From DATBGO01 sp050011895 (GTDB taxonomy: Bacteria; Actinomycetota; Actinomycetes; Streptosporangiales; Streptosporangiaceae), in NCBI GenBank assembly GCA_050011895.1, contig JBEKIF010000021.1, positions 12,432 through 76,431 on the forward strand: a DNA stretch of 64,000 nucleotides, in the 5' to 3' direction. Below the pieces are notes generated by a model, which worked only from the letters and a program-made list of their open reading frames with translations, searched no databases and was not told the origin of the DNA. The position numbers and the translations under genes are program-made. How positions within the stretch are numbered: the stretch's first letter is position 1; each line of letters begins with the position of its first letter. Below are positions 1-8,269 of the stretch, piece after piece.

Positions 1-1
1 G

Positions 2-1066
2 GCGCTGGCTGGTGGCCGCGATACGGGGTTCGCCGTGTTCGCCGCCGACTTCGCCGCGTACCTGGAGCGGGGGCGAGCGTCCGACCTGCGGCTGTCGGTG
101 GCCGGGCACGCCCGCCGGCTGGCTGGTTCGTTGCGGGATGAGACTGATCTTGCCCGCCGGGCTGCGGCGATGCGCAGCGGCGACGCGGCCCGGCGGGTCG
201 CGGCGTTCAGCACCCGGCTGGCCGCCGTCGCCGGGCGCCGCAGGGACGCGGCAGACCTGGCGCACGCCGGATCGGCGCGGATGCTCGCAGACCTGAATGA
301 GTCAGTGCAGCAGGCGGCAGCGGAGTGCACAGCCCGCGTCGCGGCCGGCCTGGAAGCCCTTTTCGGCGGCGCTCTGCGGTCAGCCCCGGCTGCGGAGATC
401 GAACGTGCCGGGCGGGCCCGCCTGGGAGAGCTTGCCGTGGAGGCGGCCGAGAGGTGGCGGCAGCAGCAGGCGGCGCGGCTGGAGGACAGGCTCGCACGGC
501 TGGACGAACGGCTGACCGGTGAGCTGAAAGCCGAGCTGGACTCGGTGCGCGACGCGGCAGCCGAGCTGCTGGGGCTCAGCCTGACTGTGCCGGGGCCGGG
601 TGAGCGGCTCACGCCGGATCTCGGGTTCTTCTACCTGGTGGCGCAGGATGCCGGGCAAACCGAACTGCTGGCCGGCGCCGTCCGCCGGCGGCTCCCGGGC
701 AAGGCCGGGCGGCGCCGCGCCCTGGCGCACCTGCGCCGCGAGGCCGCCGACCTGGTTCCCCAGCAGATCGGGCGGGCACGGGCCGACCTGCAGTACCGGC
801 TGGCGGAGGCAACCCGGCGGCTGGCCGGTGCCGTGGATACCCGCTATACCGAGAGCACCGGCCGCCTGGAGAGCGCCCTGCGCACCGCGGCCGCCCTGCG
901 GGAAGCCACCGCCGGCGAGGCGGCGCAACGGGACCAGGAACTGGCCGCGCGCCAGCAGGCGCTCGGCCATCTGGTCGCCGTGCTGGACGGGGCTGCCGCC
1001 AGCACGGCCGGCAGTGGCCCGGCCGCCGGGGACGGCGGCAGCGCGAATGCCAGGGCAGAGAGGTAG
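2..1066 (+). CDS. Dynamin-like GTPase, C-terminal part (5' end outside window)
   Basis: The reading frame is open from the first bases, so this is the C-terminal part of a larger protein; the ATG at 35 is internal. The visible 350 or so residues are almost wholly alpha-helical, Ala/Arg/Glu-rich and coiled-coil-like, with no GTPase motifs, and the stop is TAG. The heptad-rich stretches with one short hydrophobic segment (around DLGFFYLVA) resemble the stalk and paddle of actinobacterial dynamin-family proteins, which remodel the membrane from the inner face; their GTPase domain lies N-terminal and would be upstream. Pairs of such genes are common in actinomycetes and a partner may lie just outside the window. 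A different long coiled-coil protein is possible, because the diagnostic GTPase part is not visible. Confidence 0.6.
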   Translation, partial: ALAGGRDTGFAVFAADFAAYLERGRASDLRLSVAGHARRLAGSLRDETDLARRAAAMRSGDAARRVAAFSTRLAAVAGRRRDAADLAHAGSARMLADLNESVQQAAAECTARVAAGLEALFGGALRSAPAAEIERAGRARLGELAVEAAERWRQQQAARLEDRLARLDERLTGELKAELDSVRDAAAELLGLSLTVPGPGERLTPDLGFFYLVAQDAGQTELLAGAVRRRLPGKAGRRRALAHLRREAADLVPQQIGRARADLQYRLAEATRRLAGAVDTRYTESTGRLESALRTAAALREATAGEAAQRDQELAARQQALGHLVAVLDGAAASTAGSGPAAGDGGSANARAER

Positions 1067-1069
1067 CTA

Positions 1070-1192
1070 GCACATCAGTGCGCATCCGGAACGCCCCGTC
1101 CACGGCGATGAGCCGCAGGTTGGCGAGGCCGGCGCCGAGCATCGCCAGCGCCTTCGGCACGGACATGTGAACCTTGGCGGAGGCATACACTG
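1070..1192 (-). pseudogene. Relic of a PLP-dependent (aromatic amino acid type) decarboxylase
   Basis: Read on the minus strand, about 40 codons give VYASAKVHMSVPKALAMLG followed by a segment ending FRMRTDVL. This matches the group II PLP decarboxylase pattern in which a Y-(A/T)-S-x-x-x-H-x-S-(I/V)-x-K-A core is followed by a V-D-x-x-x-R-M segment. The H is at the position of the conserved His that stacks on PLP. Neither side continues the family, so this is a short internal fragment without start or stop. Confidence 0.55.
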
Positions 1193-1232
1193 CACACGGC
1201 CGGGCGCCGTCCTCGTTCGCCGGCGCCTTCGC

Positions 1233-1301
1233 AAAGCCGGCAAGCCGGTTAAGGTCGGGAATGGCCCCGACTACATCGCGATCACCCTGGACGGTAAGAC
1301 G
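1233..1301 (+). pseudogene. Relic of a YVTN-type beta-propeller blade
   Basis: One frame reads AGKPVKVGNGPDYIAITLDG and then KT, the signature of a YVTN/lactonase-like beta-propeller repeat (I-x-V-G-x-x-P-x-x-I-A-x-x-P-D-G-K-x). Only one blade survives; flanking sequence in the frame is arginine/proline-rich and not propeller-like. It lies beside the decarboxylase relic on the other strand. Confidence 0.55.
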
Positions 1302-1459
1302 CCTCCGTCGCCAATAAGCCGCGGATGGCAACCGCCGCGAGGTCACCGAGAGGTGATCGGCGGTCCGTGGTCCGCGGTGTACGGCCAGGCAGAGCACCGT
1401 CCTGCATGGCCAGAAGGCCGTTATGGCGCTGACGATGAGCTAACCGGGAGGCGAACCTG

Positions 1460-2407
1460 ATGGATGGGCGGACTGCTGTCATCGCGATCGGCGGCAATTC
1501 CCTGATCAAGGACAAGTACCACCAGACGGTCCGTGACCAGTACATTGCCGCGAGGGAGACCTGCTACCACATCGTCAACATGATCAGGGATGGCTGGGGC
1601 GTCGCGATCACCCACGGCAACGGTCCCCAGGTCGGCTTCATCCTGAGGCGGTCCGAGCTTGCCGCCCACGAGCTGCACGAGGTGCCGCTGGATGTCTGCG
1701 GGGCGGACACCCAGGGCGCCATCGGCTATGAGCTGCAGCAGAATCTCTACAACGAGTTCCGGCGTTACGGCATCGACAGGGACGCAGTCACGCTGGTCTG
1801 CCAGACCGAGGTGGCCGCGGACGACGCGGCGTTCGCGAAGCCGAGCAAGCCGATCGGCTCCTTCATGGACGCCGGGCAGGCTGACCGGCGCCGGGCAGAA
1901 GGCTGGGACGTCGTCGAGGATGCCGACCGCGGCTGGCGCCGGGTGGTTGCCTCGCCGCAGCCGCTGCGGATCGTCGAGCTGCCGTCCATCAGGCGGCTGC
2001 TCGCCGCCGGCACCGTGATCATCGCGGTTGGCGGCGGCGGGATCCCGGTGGTGGCCGACGAGTCGGGCAATCTGCACGGTGCCGCTGCCGTCATCGACAA
2101 GGACCTGGCATCGGCCCTGCTTGCCAGCGAGATCGGCGCCGACCTGTTTGTCATCTCCACCGCCGTGGAGAAGGTCGCGCTGGAGTTCGGTACCCCACGG
2201 CAGCGCTGGGTCGACCACTTAACGCTTGCGGAAGCCAGCCACTATCTCGCTGAGGGCAGGCATTTCGCGGCGGGAAGCATGGGCCCGAAGATCCAGGCTG
2301 TCGTCTCCTACCTTGAGCGCGGCGGGAAGGAGGCGCTCATCACCGACCCCGACAACCTCGGGCGTGCCCTTGCCGGTCAGACCGGGACGCGGATCACCCG
2401 CGACTGA
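1460..2407 (+). CDS. arcC: Carbamate kinase
   Basis: Amino acid kinase family protein of 315 residues, the usual length for carbamate kinase. It catalyses the reversible reaction of carbamoyl phosphate and ADP to ATP, carbamate and ammonia in the cytoplasm. Visible signatures: the N-terminal nucleotide/phosphate loop AIGGNSLI; THGNGPQVG near residue 50; CGADTQGAIGYELQQ near 75; AVGGGGIPVV near 190; AAVIDKDLAS near 210; and GSMGPKI near 270. The ATG has a good ribosome site (GGGAGG, 1446-1451). No arginine deiminase or ornithine carbamoyltransferase gene is next to it, so it is an orphan here. Its role (ATP generation from carbamoyl phosphate versus nitrogen balance) cannot be decided from context. 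Convergent with the downstream GNAT/ligase gene. Confidence 0.93.
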   Translation: MDGRTAVIAIGGNSLIKDKYHQTVRDQYIAARETCYHIVNMIRDGWGVAITHGNGPQVGFILRRSELAAHELHEVPLDVCGADTQGAIGYELQQNLYNEFRRYGIDRDAVTLVCQTEVAADDAAFAKPSKPIGSFMDAGQADRRRAEGWDVVEDADRGWRRVVASPQPLRIVELPSIRRLLAAGTVIIAVGGGGIPVVADESGNLHGAAAVIDKDLASALLASEIGADLFVISTAVEKVALEFGTPRQRWVDHLTLAEASHYLAEGRHFAAGSMGPKIQAVVSYLERGGKEALITDPDNLGRALAGQTGTRITRD

Positions 2408-2473
2408 GCCCGTCGACCACCGCGGGCCAGCCGCTGACAGTGGCCGCTACGGCTGAGGCAGCCCGGCGGGCCG

Positions 2474-2491
2474 CTCGCTGGGGTCAGCGAG
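2474..2491. terminator. Possible bidirectional terminator hairpin
   Basis: A perfect 7-bp stem, CTCGCTG / CAGCGAG, with a 4-nt loop sits in the 217-bp gap between two convergent genes (arcC and the GNAT/ligase). There is no clear T-run, which is usual for actinomycete terminators. The hairpin and its position are seen; the function is inferred. Confidence 0.4.
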
Positions 2492-2624
2492 AAATGCGGG
2501 CCGGGGCGGGCGGAGTTCGCTGCTGCGATTGGGTCGTCGCCTGTTGTAGTGGCCGCGTACTGTACGCAGTCCACGTTAAAGAAGTCTCCATTTCCGGGGA
2601 CCAGGCGCCGGCCTTCGGCCAGGT

Positions 2625-5321
2625 CTACGTCGTGTCGTGCAGCGCCAGGGGAAGCTGGCGCAGGAACGGGTCGGCAAGCTGCTGGCTGGTTACCCGGATG
2701 CGCGCGTCCACGGCGATGACACCGTCGTGGCGGGCGATCAGGGGGTTCAGGTCTAGCTCGGCGACCTGGGGTAGGTCATCGGCGAGCCGTGACACCCGGA
2801 GCAGGGTGTCGCGCAGCGCTTCGATGTCCGCTGCGGGCTGGCCTCGGTGACCGAGCAGCAATGGTGCCGCGCGGATGGAGTGGATCAGGTCGTCGGCGTC
2901 GGCGCCGGTGAGGGGAGCGAGGCGAGCCGCATGATCACCGAGCACTTCGGTGGCAACGCCACCAAGCCCGAACACCACGACGGGACCGAACACCGGTTCC
3001 TGCACCACGCCCACGATGGTCTCAGTGCCGCCCGTGATCATGGGCTCGACCAGCACACCGGACATCCGCCCGGCGAATCTGTCCTGGAGGCGGCGCATCG
3101 CCGCTCGTACCTCGTCGGCCCCGCGCAGGTCCAGTTCTACCGCGCCCGCGTCGGTCTTGTGCAGCAGGCCGGGCACCACGGCCTTGATCACCACGTGACC
3201 GCCTAGGCTAGCCGCCGCGCCGGCCGCTGCGTCGGCATCAGCCGCCTGACGGAAACCCACCATCGGGATGCCGTAGCAGCGCAGCAGATCGTCGGCCTCG
3301 CCGGCGGACAGCCAGCCGCCGCCTGGCATCCTCGTGAGGAAGGAACTGACGATCGAGCGCGCGTCCGCCACGCGGAGATCCCCGATCTGCGGCACCAGGC
3401 CGGCTGGCCGGGATCGCCAGGAGCCGTAGCGAACTGCCCGGGCCAGGGCACGGGCGGCCGCTTCCGGGTAGGCGTACGCGGGCACGGCCAGGCCGGCGCC
3501 GCCGTTGCGTAGCAGGTGGACCGCCTCGGGCTGGTCCAGCACGACCGCAGCGACCGGGACCGGCAGCGGCCCGCCGGTGAGAGCAGGGATCAGGTCGAGG
3601 GGAGTGTTCCGGATCACCAGCGCGATCAAGGCATGCACCCCGTCGTCGCTGCCGGCGATCTGCAGGGCCTCGCGGAATGCCTCCGCGCTGACGGCCGCGG
3701 TGGTGTCGACCGGCCCGCCAAGGGCGGAGCCGGCCGGCAGCACATCCCGGAGGCGGCTGCGGGTCTTCGGGCCCAGCGTGACAACTGCCAGGCCCGCCTG
3801 CACGCATGCGTCGGCAGCCAGCACGCCGGCGCCTCCGCCGCTGGACAGGATGCAGACACCGCTGCCCGCCGGGATCGGCTGGGACGCGATCAGCACGGCA
3901 ACGTCGAGCAGTTCGCCCAAGCTGGCGGTGGCGATAACGCCTGCCTGCTCGAACAATGCCTGCCGGGTGATCAGCGGAGCGGCTGCGGCCGCCGTATGCG
4001 AGGCGGCGGCACGCTGACCCGGCGCCGACTGCCCGGCGTGGACGGTGAGGACGGGGATCTTGGCGCTCACCCGGCGCGCTGTCCGGGCGAACCTGCGCGG
4101 GTTACCGAAGGACTCCAGGTAGAGCACGGCCAGCTCGGTGGTCTTGTCCGCCTCCCACCACATCAGCATGTCGTTGCCGGAGACATCCAGCTTGTCGCCG
4201 ACCGAGGCGAATGACGAGGTCCCGATGCCCAGCCGGGAAAAGTGCTCCAGCAGCGCTACGCCGACCCCACCGGACTGGACGACCAGGCCGGTCTTGCCGG
4301 GGGAACAGCGGTGCACGGCGAGCGTGGCGTCCAGCCCGATCCCAGGCACCGCGACGCCGGAGCAGTTCGGGCCGACCAGGCGCATGCCCCCACGCCGGCT
4401 GGCTTCGAGCAGGCTGGACTCCTGCGCTGGCGTGAGACCCGAGGTAATCACCACCAGAGATCTGGCTCCGCGCGTTCCGCAATCCCGCGCCACCTCCACG
4501 ACGCCCGCCGCTGGCACCGCTGCCACCACCAGATCGGGGGCCTCGGGCAGCGCCGCGATCGACGGGACGCACGGGATTCCCTCGATCTCGTCGGCGTGCG
4601 GGCTGACCGCGTACAGGGCGCCTGCGAAGCCAGCGTCACGGATATTGCGCAGGATCCTCCGGCCAACCGATCCAGGGCGGTGACCTGCGCCGACCACCGC
4701 GGCCGACCGGGGAGCCAGCAAGGGTTCCAGGCTGGCCACGTCGGCCTGCGTCTCCCGGCCGGCTACGGCGTCCAGGTAGGCGCTGACCTCGCCGAGAGCC
4801 GTGCTATGCGGAATCGGCATGGACACCTCAACCACGCCGTCGACGGACCTGCGCCGCACAGTCAGCCCCAGGTCCCCGAGCACTCGCAGCACGGCGCTAT
4901 TCGCCGGCAGAACCTCAGCGGTGAGGACCTGCACGCCGCCGGCGCGGGCCAGCGAGACCAGGTGCTCGAGCAGCAACGTGGCGATGCCGTGCCGGTGCAT
5001 GCCGTCGGCGACCGCAAGGGCGATCTCCGCGGCCCGCGGGTCGGTGATGAGCTCGCAGCTGGCGACTCCGACCAGCTCATCGTGCAGCAGGCCAAGGAGC
5101 GCTAAGTGGTCCGGGCCGGTCTCGCGGCACACCCGGCCGGCCTCTTGCTCGGCGGCGGCCGGGCTCGCGCTGAAGAAGCGGAAGTACAGGTTCTCCGGCG
5201 ACATCGCCTCGTGCAGCCGTCTGACAGGCTCGTAATCTCCCGGTCCCGCCGGCCGGATCGTGATCGTGGTGCCATCGGCCAGCAACGCATAAGACTCCCC
5301 AGCCTCCGCGAGCGCGGCCAA
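2625..5321 (-). CDS. Fused GNAT acetyltransferase / NDP-forming acyl-CoA ligase
   Basis: A protein of about 898 residues. Order: GNAT fold (about 20-175, acyl-CoA loop RHGIAT); a CoA-binding Rossmann domain (about 195-300, AVVGAG start, VGPNCSG loop); a succinyl-CoA-synthetase-like flavodoxin domain with SHTAAA, whose His near residue 442 is the phosphohistidine position; and a C-terminal ATP-grasp domain (about 680-895). The family covers ADP-forming acetyl-CoA synthetases and the Pat-type protein lysine acetyltransferases, where GNAT and ligase-like parts are fused. With an apparently complete ligase half it could make acyl-CoA and also acylate a protein. The start is the TTG at 5321, preceded by a near-perfect ribosome site GGAGGTGATC (5324-5333); the frame can be extended to a TTG at 5348, but that start lacks such a site. 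Confidence 0.85.
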   Translation of the reverse strand: MAALAEAGESYALLADGTTITIRPAGPGDYEPVRRLHEAMSPENLYFRFFSASPAAAEQEAGRVCRETGPDHLALLGLLHDELVGVASCELITDPRAAEIALAVADGMHRHGIATLLLEHLVSLARAGGVQVLTAEVLPANSAVLRVLGDLGLTVRRRSVDGVVEVSMPIPHSTALGEVSAYLDAVAGRETQADVASLEPLLAPRSAAVVGAGHRPGSVGRRILRNIRDAGFAGALYAVSPHADEIEGIPCVPSIAALPEAPDLVVAAVPAAGVVEVARDCGTRGARSLVVITSGLTPAQESSLLEASRRGGMRLVGPNCSGVAVPGIGLDATLAVHRCSPGKTGLVVQSGGVGVALLEHFSRLGIGTSSFASVGDKLDVSGNDMLMWWEADKTTELAVLYLESFGNPRRFARTARRVSAKIPVLTVHAGQSAPGQRAAASHTAAAAAPLITRQALFEQAGVIATASLGELLDVAVLIASQPIPAGSGVCILSSGGGAGVLAADACVQAGLAVVTLGPKTRSRLRDVLPAGSALGGPVDTTAAVSAEAFREALQIAGSDDGVHALIALVIRNTPLDLIPALTGGPLPVPVAAVVLDQPEAVHLLRNGGAGLAVPAYAYPEAAARALARAVRYGSWRSRPAGLVPQIGDLRVADARSIVSSFLTRMPGGGWLSAGEADDLLRCYGIPMVGFRQAADADAAAGAAASLGGHVVIKAVVPGLLHKTDAGAVELDLRGADEVRAAMRRLQDRFAGRMSGVLVEPMITGGTETIVGVVQEPVFGPVVVFGLGGVATEVLGDHAARLAPLTGADADDLIHSIRAAPLLLGHRGQPAADIEALRDTLLRVSRLADDLPQVAELDLNPLIARHDGVIAVDARIRVTSQQLADPFLRQLPLALHDTT

Positions 5322-5323
5322 CC

Positions 5324-5333
5324 GATCACCTCC
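5324..5333 (-). promoter_or_regulatory. Strong Shine-Dalgarno deciding a TTG start
   Basis: On the minus strand the sequence GGAGGTGATC, complementary to nearly the whole 16S anti-SD, is followed by GG and TTG. It lies inside the longest possible reading frame and argues that translation starts at 5321 rather than 5348. Confidence 0.6.
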
Positions 5334-5348
5334 GGCTTCTCCAAGCAA

Positions 5349-5708
5349 CCCCGGGTGCCAGACGATCCTGCCGCACTAGCGCGCACCGGGCTCAGGTCCC
5401 GGTGCGCTGAGCCCGCGGCCCGCGGGTGGCAGGAATCACCGCTCGCTGCCCGGAAGTCGGACGTTCACGGCTGCAACCGCCCAGTCCGGCACAGTGACCC
5501 ATCCATCATCCCAGGCTGCCCGACCCCGTGCACCGCCTGCCGCAGCAATTCCACGGTGAGCCTTCACTCGGTCAAAAGGTGATCATCTCGTTCTCCCCGG
5601 CGAATGACTTCGCGGACCGGACGGGTGCGGCTCATCGCCCCGCGGCTCATGCGGCGAGGACGGCGCAGCGGCCGTCGCCGGCGAGGAGGCGGCAGCGCAG
5701 GACGCCCG
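5349..5708. other. Intergenic stretch, no gene recognised
   Basis: 360 bp between two minus-strand genes. Short frames exist but none has a good start or a recognisable family. It should carry the promoter of the GNAT/ligase gene (on its left side, minus strand); no clear operator was seen. Confidence 0.4.
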
Positions 5709-6206
5709 CTAGGCCGCCGGTGACCTGCGCTTCTGCCGACGGTACTGGCGTGCGCTGCGCCTCGCGGCCAGGCGCATGAGCAACGGTGGTGGTTCGAGCC
5801 CGAGGGCGTTCAGCATGCCGCCGACGTCTTCCTGGTGCCAGACCTCGGCGAACCTGCCGTCCCGGACGCGGAAGATCTCCTGGCCGGTCATCGTCACCGG
5901 CCGACCGGTCGGCGGCAGGCCGAACAGCTCAAAGGGGCCCGTGTTAGTCGCGGTCATGGTCCAGCGCCCGATCACGTACTCGCCATCGGAGATCACCACG
6001 TCCGCCTCGAAGGCGGCGTCGGGGAAGGCCTTGCGGATCATCTTCGCCGTCCAGACCTCTCCTGCCCGCCCCGGCGGCTGGCCCGGCAGGGGATTGTGGT
6101 CAACGAGGTCTTCGGCAATCAGCTCCTCGGCGACGGCGTAGTTGCCGTCGCCCCATTCCTCGAGCAGCCAGCGCCGGTACATCGCCTTCAGCCCGTCAGG
6201 ATCCAC
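5709..6206 (-). CDS. SnoaL-like / ester cyclase family protein (NTF2 fold)
   Basis: A 165-residue protein with the features of SnoaL-like NTF2-fold proteins: an early W-x-x-G-x-x-x-x-AEELIAEDLVDHNP segment with the D-H pair, a central FPDAAFEADVVISDGEYVIGRWTMT-like strand pattern, and TGQEIFRVRDGRFAEVWHQED at the end of the fold. Members include polyketide cyclases and many small-molecule-binding proteins, so the substrate is unknown. I place the start at the GTG at 6206 because GGAGGGGG lies 5 nt upstream; the longer frame to 6275 would start inside the palindromic operator. It is divergent from the PadR gene and probably its regulatory target. The C-terminus is Arg-rich (RRSARQYRRQKRR). Confidence 0.8.
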   Translation of the reverse strand: MDPDGLKAMYRRWLLEEWGDGNYAVAEELIAEDLVDHNPLPGQPPGRAGEVWTAKMIRKAFPDAAFEADVVISDGEYVIGRWTMTATNTGPFELFGLPPTGRPVTMTGQEIFRVRDGRFAEVWHQEDVGGMLNALGLEPPPLLMRLAARRSARQYRRQKRRSPAA

Positions 6207-6267
6207 CGGTTCCCCCTCCCGATCCGGCCAGCCGCCACCGATGATCCGCGACTCAGTACGGCAGTCT

Positions 6268-6286
6268 ATACTCACAATGTGAGTAT
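6268..6286. promoter_or_regulatory. Perfect 19-bp palindrome, likely PadR operator
   Basis: ATACTCACA-A-TGTGAGTAT is a perfect 9-1-9 inverted repeat in the gap between the divergent SnoaL-like and PadR genes. PadR-family repressors typically bind such palindromes in their own promoter and that of a divergent target. The repeat is seen directly; the binding protein is inferred from position. Confidence 0.7.
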
Positions 6287-6319
6287 CCCAAGCGGGTCGC
6301 CGGGTCCGGCGAGGCCCCG

Positions 6320-6967
6320 TTGAAGGAACCCACTTCCACCTCCTACGCCGTTCTCGGCCTGCTGGCAGCCGGGCCGCAGACGGCCTACGAGCTCGCCAGG
6401 CAGGTTGCGCGGGGGCTGCGTTTCGTGTGGCCCCGCGCCGAGGGCCGCATCTACGACGAGCCCCGGCTGCTCGCCGACCATGGCCTGGCGCTCGCCAGGC
6501 AGGAATACACCGGCCGGCGCCCGCGCACCGTGTACTCCATCACGCCGAAGGGCCGGCGGGCGCTGCGGCGCTGGGTCGCCGAGCCAGGAGCCGGACCGGC
6601 CCTGGAATACGAAACCCTGCTCAAAGTCGCCTTCGCCGGCTGCGCCACCAAAGCCGACCTGCTCGGCCACCTCCACGCCATCGGCGGGCACGCCGCGGCC
6701 CGCCTGGCCACCGGCCGCGCCCGGGCCGATGAGTACGCGAACGCGCGCGTGCCGCTTCCCGAGCACCTCGCGGTCAATGGGCTGATGTGGAACTTCTTGT
6801 GGCAGTTCTACTCCGCCGTCGAGGACTGGGCGGCATGGGCGGCCGCGGAGGTCAGCCGCTGGCCCGACGACCTGCGCTCCACAGCTGGTCCGGACGCCCG
6901 GGCAATGGAGATGTTCCGGGCCGCGCTCGACACGCCACGAGGACAACCAGGAGCACTGCCGGGATGA
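6320..6967 (+). CDS. PadR family transcriptional regulator
   Basis: A 215-residue protein with the N-terminal PadR winged helix: TSYAVLGLLAAGPQTAYEL, then GRIYDEPRLLADHGLALARQ and the wing YTGRRPRTVYSITPKGRRAL. The C-terminal half is helical with several Trp (NGLMWNFLWQFYSAVEDWAAW), as in PadR subfamily 2 proteins, where it forms the dimer and ligand pocket. The start is TTG at 6320; no ATG or GTG lies upstream in frame, and the first residues then give the usual family N-terminus. Likely represses itself and the divergent SnoaL-like gene through the 6268-6286 palindrome, and possibly the oxidoreductase downstream (210 bp away on the same strand). Confidence 0.85.
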   Translation: MKEPTSTSYAVLGLLAAGPQTAYELARQVARGLRFVWPRAEGRIYDEPRLLADHGLALARQEYTGRRPRTVYSITPKGRRALRRWVAEPGAGPALEYETLLKVAFAGCATKADLLGHLHAIGGHAAARLATGRARADEYANARVPLPEHLAVNGLMWNFLWQFYSAVEDWAAWAAAEVSRWPDDLRSTAGPDARAMEMFRAALDTPRGQPGALPG

Positions 6968-7177
6968 ACGCGCCGCCAGGCCGGACGGCGACAGCCCGCT
7001 GACAGGCGACCCCGCATGTTGCAGACCGCCCCCAGAACCGACCGCAGAACGCACGTCCGCCGGCCCGGCCCACGGCATCCGCCAGTTCCTTGATTGTCGG
7101 ACGCCGGTCCCGGAGGATGGCGTTACCAACCGCTCTGGCGCAGGCCCGGTGCGAGAGGAACAGGAGACCAGCCCGGA

Positions 7178-8143
7178 ATGAGCATGCGCGCCGCCGTGCT
7201 CCGATCCTTCGACCACCCTCCCCGATACGAGACCTGCGACACTCCCGAACCCGCCGGAGCGGACGAGACGCTCGTCGATGTTCTGGCCGTGGGGCTGCAT
7301 CCCCGGGTCCGTACCGGCGCCTCGGGCCGGCACTACACCAGCACCGGCACGCTGCCGATGATCCCCGGCATTGACGGCGTGGGCCGGCTGCCGGACGGCC
7401 GCCGGGTTTACTTCGTTGTCCCTGACGACACCCGGGGCTCCATGGCCGACCAGGCGATCGTCGACCTGCGCCGAACCGTCCCGTTGCCGGACGATGTCGA
7501 CGTGATCAAGGTCGCCGCCGCCATGAACCCGGCCATGTCGGCCTGGGTGGCCCTGCGCCGCCGGGTTCCCCTTGAGCCGGGCCAGTCGGTTCTGGTCCTC
7601 GGGGCCACCGGCAACGCCGGGGGCATGGCCGTGCAGGTAGCTAAGCGCCTGGGCGCCGGCCGCGTGGTCGGCGCCGGCCGCAACCCCGAGCAGCTCGCCG
7701 CGCTGCCCGCTCTCGGAGCCGACGCAGTCGTGGCCCTCGCTGACGATCCAGCGGTCACGGCCGAACCCCTGGCGAACGCGGCGGCTGAGGTGGACATCGT
7801 GATCGACTACCTGTGGGGTGAACCGGCAGCCGTCGCCCTCATGGCCCTGCTCAAGGCCAGGAGCGATCGCAGCCGTGCCATGAACTGGATCCAGATCGGC
7901 GCCATGGCCGGGCCTACGATCGAGCTGCCGTCAGTTGCTCTCCGATCGGCCAACCTCCGGCTCCAGGGCAACGGGCAGGGCGCCGTATCGCCCCAGGCCT
8001 ACCTGGCCGAACTACCGTCTCTGGTTGAGGAGATCGGCGCCGGAACCATCGATGTCAACGCCCGTCCGGTACCGCTGGCCGACGTCGAAGCCACCTGGAC
8101 CGCCCCCGAGGTTCGCGGCGTGCGCACCGTCCTCATCCCTTGA
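7178..8143 (+). CDS. Zinc-independent quinone oxidoreductase-like MDR protein
   Basis: A 321-residue medium-chain dehydrogenase/reductase. It opens MSMRAAVLRSFDHPPRYETC, has the central Rossmann motif VLVLGATGNAGGMAVQVAKRLGA, and then EVDIVIDYLWG and WIQIGAMAG segments as in the quinone-oxidoreductase/YhdH-like branch. The structural and catalytic Zn ligands of alcohol dehydrogenases are missing. It is expected to use NADPH on a quinone or enone; the true substrate is unknown. The start at 7178 has AGGAG (7162-7166) about 11 nt upstream; the longer frame from 7094 lacks a site and adds non-family residues. It follows padR on the same strand. Confidence 0.8.
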   Translation: MSMRAAVLRSFDHPPRYETCDTPEPAGADETLVDVLAVGLHPRVRTGASGRHYTSTGTLPMIPGIDGVGRLPDGRRVYFVVPDDTRGSMADQAIVDLRRTVPLPDDVDVIKVAAAMNPAMSAWVALRRRVPLEPGQSVLVLGATGNAGGMAVQVAKRLGAGRVVGAGRNPEQLAALPALGADAVVALADDPAVTAEPLANAAAEVDIVIDYLWGEPAAVALMALLKARSDRSRAMNWIQIGAMAGPTIELPSVALRSANLRLQGNGQGAVSPQAYLAELPSLVEEIGAGTIDVNARPVPLADVEATWTAPEVRGVRTVLIP

Positions 8144-8269
8144 GGTCTGACCGAGTTGTTGCATTCGGTGGAGCCGATGCGGCTGACCACCCGGCAGGAA
8201 CGGGCGCGAACCCGCAGGTCAGCACCGTAGGCCGAGTATTGACACCCTGCCCCGCCAGGAAACCGCGGC

